A stretch of DNA of 64,000 nt from assembly GCA_900149785.2 (NCBI GenBank), contig FSSI02000004.1, positions 62,001 to 126,000 of the forward strand, given 5' to 3'. Shown piece after piece: positions 61,529-64,000 of this stretch; within the stretch, counting starts at the first letter, position 1; each line of letters begins with the position of its first letter. Under the pieces are notes generated by a model. That model searched no databases and was not told the origin of the DNA. It saw nothing but the letters and a program-made list of their open reading frames with translations. Source of the stretch: Sodalinema lacuna_A (GTDB lineage Bacteria; Cyanobacteriota; Cyanobacteriia; Cyanobacteriales; Geitlerinemataceae). The position numbers and the translations under genes were made by a program.

Positions 61529-61849
61529 TTAGATGCAGTGGGAGGCGGACATGTTAGCTGTATGGGTTTGTAGGCTTTGCAGGAACTGTTCTAACTGCTG
61601 GATTTGAGCGAGGTTCAGGCGGTAGTAAACCCAGCGGCCATCCTGTCGAGGATGCACCAGTTGCGCATCTTTTAAGACTTTGAGATGGAATGAGAGTTTG
61701 GACTGGGGGGTGTCGAGGCGATCGCACAAGTCACAGACGCAGAGTTCGCGATCGCACAGATGATCGATAATCTGTAACCGTAGAGGATCACTTAACGCCC
61801 GAAATCCTAGGATAAGTTGGTCTTGATGCTGTTGACTAGGGGACTTCAT
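61529..61849 (-). CDS. ArsR/SmtB-family transcriptional repressor
   Basis: This 106-residue winged-helix metalloregulator has FRALSDPLRLQIIDHLCDRE followed by LCVCDLCDRL, the ELCVCDLC metal site in helix 3 typical of ArsR sensors of arsenite or antimonite, then the recognition helix QSKLSFHLKVLKDAQLV and the beta-wing RQDGRWVYYRLN. A CH pair ends the protein. It is transcribed divergently from the glycosyltransferase gene; no arsenic resistance gene is adjacent inside the window, so the regulated target is unclear. Confidence 0.9.
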   Translation of the reverse strand: MKSPSQQHQDQLILGFRALSDPLRLQIIDHLCDRELCVCDLCDRLDTPQSKLSFHLKVLKDAQLVHPRQDGRWVYYRLNLAQIQQLEQFLQSLQTHTANMSASHCI

Positions 61850-61917
61850 GACATTAAGTTAAGACAATGGGGCTGGTTTAATTCTAATCAATTTTCTCTC
61901 GTTCTTCTAATTTTCCC

Positions 61918-61947
61918 TTGACAACTTGACAACTTGACCTGTATTAT
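61918..61947 (+). promoter_or_regulatory. Promoter of the glycosyltransferase gene, with TTGACAACT repeats
   Basis: TTGACA (61918-61923), 18 bases, then TATTAT (61942-61947). The -35 lies in a tandem run of TTGACAAC(T) units (61918-61938), so alternative -35 boxes or a repressor site are possible. It is 48 bases before the GTG start. Confidence 0.55.
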
Positions 61948-61994
61948 AAGCATGGTGGAAAAGGTGCGCCCAAAAAAAAGGGGTAAATCATCCA

Positions 61995-64000
61995 GTGAGT
62001 TCTTCCGTTGAGCCTAACTCCGCGTCTGAGACATCGCCACATCCGCTCGTGACGGTTTGCATTCCCACCTATAATGGTGAGAAATTTTTAAGCGAGGCTT
62101 TAGCCAGTGTATCTGAGCAAACCTATCCCAACTTAGAAATTCTCCTATCCGACGACAGTTCTGAGGATGGAACCCTAGACCAATTAAAAGCCTTTGCGGC
62201 CACATCTCCTCATCCCTGTCGCATTTACCACAACCCCCAGCGGGGAATGGTGAACAATTGGAATTTTTGCATCCAACAGGCCAGGGGAATGTATCTCAAA
62301 TTCCTCTTTCAAGACGATCGCCTAGACCCCGATTGTATTCGCAAACTGGTCAACTTGGCGCAAACCGATGCTGATATAGGACTTGTCTTTTGTCCCCGTC
62401 GGCTTGAGTTATGGGATTCGTCTCCTGAAAGTCTCCCCAAAACTCCTATTTTGCAAATTCTCTGGACATACTGTCGGGAGATTCATCGTGGCTGGAGTCA
62501 GTTACAGGCTTGCCAACTGGGAACAACGCTCTTAGCCGATTCCCAATTGTGGACCTTTCCCCTCAACAAAATTGGTGAACCGACGGCGGTGTTGTTGCGC
62601 AAATCAGCGGTGGAGGCGGTGGGAGGGTTTGATGCAGACTTGTCTCAGTTGGTGGATGTGGAATTGTGGTGGCGGTTGTTGGCGACGGGTTCCGTGGGAT
62701 TTGTTGAGGAACCCCTGGCGGTGTTTCGTCTCCATCCTGGACAACAAACGGTGAAAAATGCCTTGGAGGGGAGGTTTGATGAACGGCGATTCTTGCTCAA
62801 AATTGCCCAAAATCCCATCTTTGCTGAGGAAATCCGACAACAAGCCACATGGCATTGGTTGCAAGGGGAAGATTGGCGATGTCGGGATTGGCGATCGCAT
62901 CTGCAAGAGATTCCCCCCTCCCTATGGCCTCATTGGTTGCAACAGATGTTGTCGCAAACGCCCCAATGGTGCGATCGCGGCGACGCCAAAACCTATACTC
63001 AGGGACTGATGGCCATCTCCGACTATCTCCTGGCTCAGATTCAAGACCAGCCGCAACAATGGCTAGAGGCGGCGAAGGTCTATTCCTTGCAGGTGAGTCT
63101 GTCCCCTACCTATTATTGTGACCTGCCTTTAGACGAACTCCTACAGCAGCGGCGGCAAATCTTACAATTCTTTCTCCAATCCCAGGGATATCAGCTCGAT
63201 TGGCAATTTTCGCCGCAAAACTCCGGAAAAACGGGAGTTTATCTGGACACCTATCCCCGCCATCTCCCGGAAACCGGCAAAACTCTCTATTCGCCACAAC
63301 CACCGCCGAAATCCTGGCCGGGTGGGGATTGGATTCAGTTACCGGCGGACTTACGGGGACAAATCCAACGGCTGCGAGAGGAAAATTTAGACGAGTTGCA
63401 ATTCTGGGGAGACTCAGTGGGCGACATTGGGGCGATCGCCTTCCTGGAGTTACATCAGTTAGCCCGCTCTCAGAGGACGTTTGGGGACTTACCCCTGTGG
63501 GAAACCTCTGATGAAACGGCTTTTTTGCATATAAGTCTGACCCCTAGCATTTACCCTACCACGACTGCCCATTTAGGTCAAGCCCCAGACCGAGAAATTT
63601 TAGACGTTAAGCAACGACTGGATCTCGCCTCAGCAACCGTCATTTTTGTCAGTGTTGTTTCTCCCGATGAGTTAACGGTTGAATTGCGAGAAACTTGGGC
63701 GAGTATCATCCAATCTTGTCCTCAATCCTTGTTCGTTCTCTTGTTATCACAAAACGAGGAACAGTCGAGGCTGGGGATTTCTAGCCGCGATCGCCTCACC
63801 GAAACCTGGGCAAAATTCGACCTTTCTCGTCAACAGTTAATCATCCTGAATCCTGTGGATTGGCAACAGCAACCGCTTTGGTGGGATATGGGAGATATCT
63901 ATTTAGATACATTTCCCGTCAACTCGCCGCAACTTGTCGAGATGGCCCTGAACAAAAATAAGGTTCCTGTCTTGTATTCCGGCAAAACTCGGCGATCGCA
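61995..64000 (+). CDS. Two-domain glycosyltransferase (GT2 plus OGT/SPINDLY-like region), truncated by window end
   Basis: From the GTG at 61995 the frame is open to the end of the window (668 codons). The N-terminal part is a GT2 domain: LVTVCIPTYNGEKFLSEALA, EILLSDDSSEDGT, and FLFQDDRLDP. After about residue 330 the sequence changes; it includes VYLDTYPRHLPETG and, near the cut end, GDIYLDTFPVNSPQLVEMAL, the signature that in O-GlcNAc transferase/SPINDLY (GT41) proteins reads D-x-x-LDTFPYNG. A GT2-GT41-like fusion is inferred. A small-molecule or protein acceptor is possible. The C-terminus is not visible. Confidence 0.75.
   Translation, partial: MSSSVEPNSASETSPHPLVTVCIPTYNGEKFLSEALASVSEQTYPNLEILLSDDSSEDGTLDQLKAFAATSPHPCRIYHNPQRGMVNNWNFCIQQARGMYLKFLFQDDRLDPDCIRKLVNLAQTDADIGLVFCPRRLELWDSSPESLPKTPILQILWTYCREIHRGWSQLQACQLGTTLLADSQLWTFPLNKIGEPTAVLLRKSAVEAVGGFDADLSQLVDVELWWRLLATGSVGFVEEPLAVFRLHPGQQTVKNALEGRFDERRFLLKIAQNPIFAEEIRQQATWHWLQGEDWRCRDWRSHLQEIPPSLWPHWLQQMLSQTPQWCDRGDAKTYTQGLMAISDYLLAQIQDQPQQWLEAAKVYSLQVSLSPTYYCDLPLDELLQQRRQILQFFLQSQGYQLDWQFSPQNSGKTGVYLDTYPRHLPETGKTLYSPQPPPKSWPGGDWIQLPADLRGQIQRLREENLDELQFWGDSVGDIGAIAFLELHQLARSQRTFGDLPLWETSDETAFLHISLTPSIYPTTTAHLGQAPDREILDVKQRLDLASATVIFVSVVSPDELTVELRETWASIIQSCPQSLFVLLLSQNEEQSRLGISSRDRLTETWAKFDLSRQQLIILNPVDWQQQPLWWDMGDIYLDTFPVNSPQLVEMALNKNKVPVLYSGKTRRS

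Overview
The window is chromosomal DNA of a filamentous cyanobacterium. The evidence is the very frequent HIP1 octamer GCGATCGC, phycocyanobilin synthesis (pcyA), the carotenoid isomerase crtH, the grpE-dnaK-dnaJ block beside pilB-pilT-pilC, heptanucleotide tandem repeats, and several genes linked to multicellularity: a patX-type RGSGR peptide, a fraD/fraE-like pair and a patD-like gene. No nitrogenase or heterocyst envelope genes are present, so a non-heterocystous filamentous (Phormidium/Oscillatoria-like) lineage is my best guess. One ambiguous base (10685) and one run of 115 N (inside a CRISPR array) mark it as draft sequence.

Layout. 1-4.9 kb: a sodium/solute symporter (cut by the window edge), an EgtD-family methyltransferase and an MscS channel. 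5.3-9.9 kb: Uma2 nuclease-like protein, purT, a small unknown, ruvA and a pabB/trpE-type chorismate enzyme. 9.9-15.0 kb: a giant hybrid histidine kinase translationally overlapped with a REC-GGDEF diguanylate cyclase; the kinase's first GAF domain keeps both cyanobacteriochrome cysteine positions. 15.0-17.4 kb: fraE-like, fraD-like and a helical exported protein. 17.6-23.5 kb: a small conserved protein, then the grpE-dnaK-dnaJ-tusA-rsgA operon. 23.9-28.4 kb: pilB-pilT-pilC.

28.5-32.2 kb is accessory: a DUF4351 protein, then an AT-rich island with a vMAP-type HTH regulator divergent from a two-gene RiPP (graspetide-type) locus, made of a 73-residue precursor and an ATP-grasp ligase, ending in a MITE-like element. 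32.2-39.3 kb is housekeeping (aroE, CYTH phosphatase, YihY protein, membrane GTPase, alaS). 39.4-41.5 kb is a second accessory stretch: a ParA-like ATPase without the signature lysine, a ribbon-helix-helix-like partner, an Mrr-like PD-(D/E)XK nuclease and an orphan CRISPR array read on the minus strand. 41.8-50.3 kb: rel/spoT, patD-like, a zinc-ribbon relic, a fused two-NBD ABC ATPase, a patatin, a GT2 and pcyA. 50.3-50.6 kb: a short patX-type gene with its own DIF-like promoter box and a strong terminator. 50.7-64 kb: crtH, a DUF305 lipoprotein, a PQQ-repeat protein, an HD protein, a ygiW-qseBC-like operon, a second MITE copy, a nucleotidyltransferase, a JmjC-type cupin, a small secreted acidic peptide, an ArsR repressor and a GT2/GT41-like fusion that runs off the window.

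The most interesting items are the RiPP locus at 30.0-32.1 kb, the patX-type peptide at 50.37 kb (only 56 codons), the ParA/RHH/nuclease cassette beside the orphan CRISPR, and the possible dual-cysteine bilin-binding GAF domain. All family assignments come from reading motifs by eye; no database search was run.
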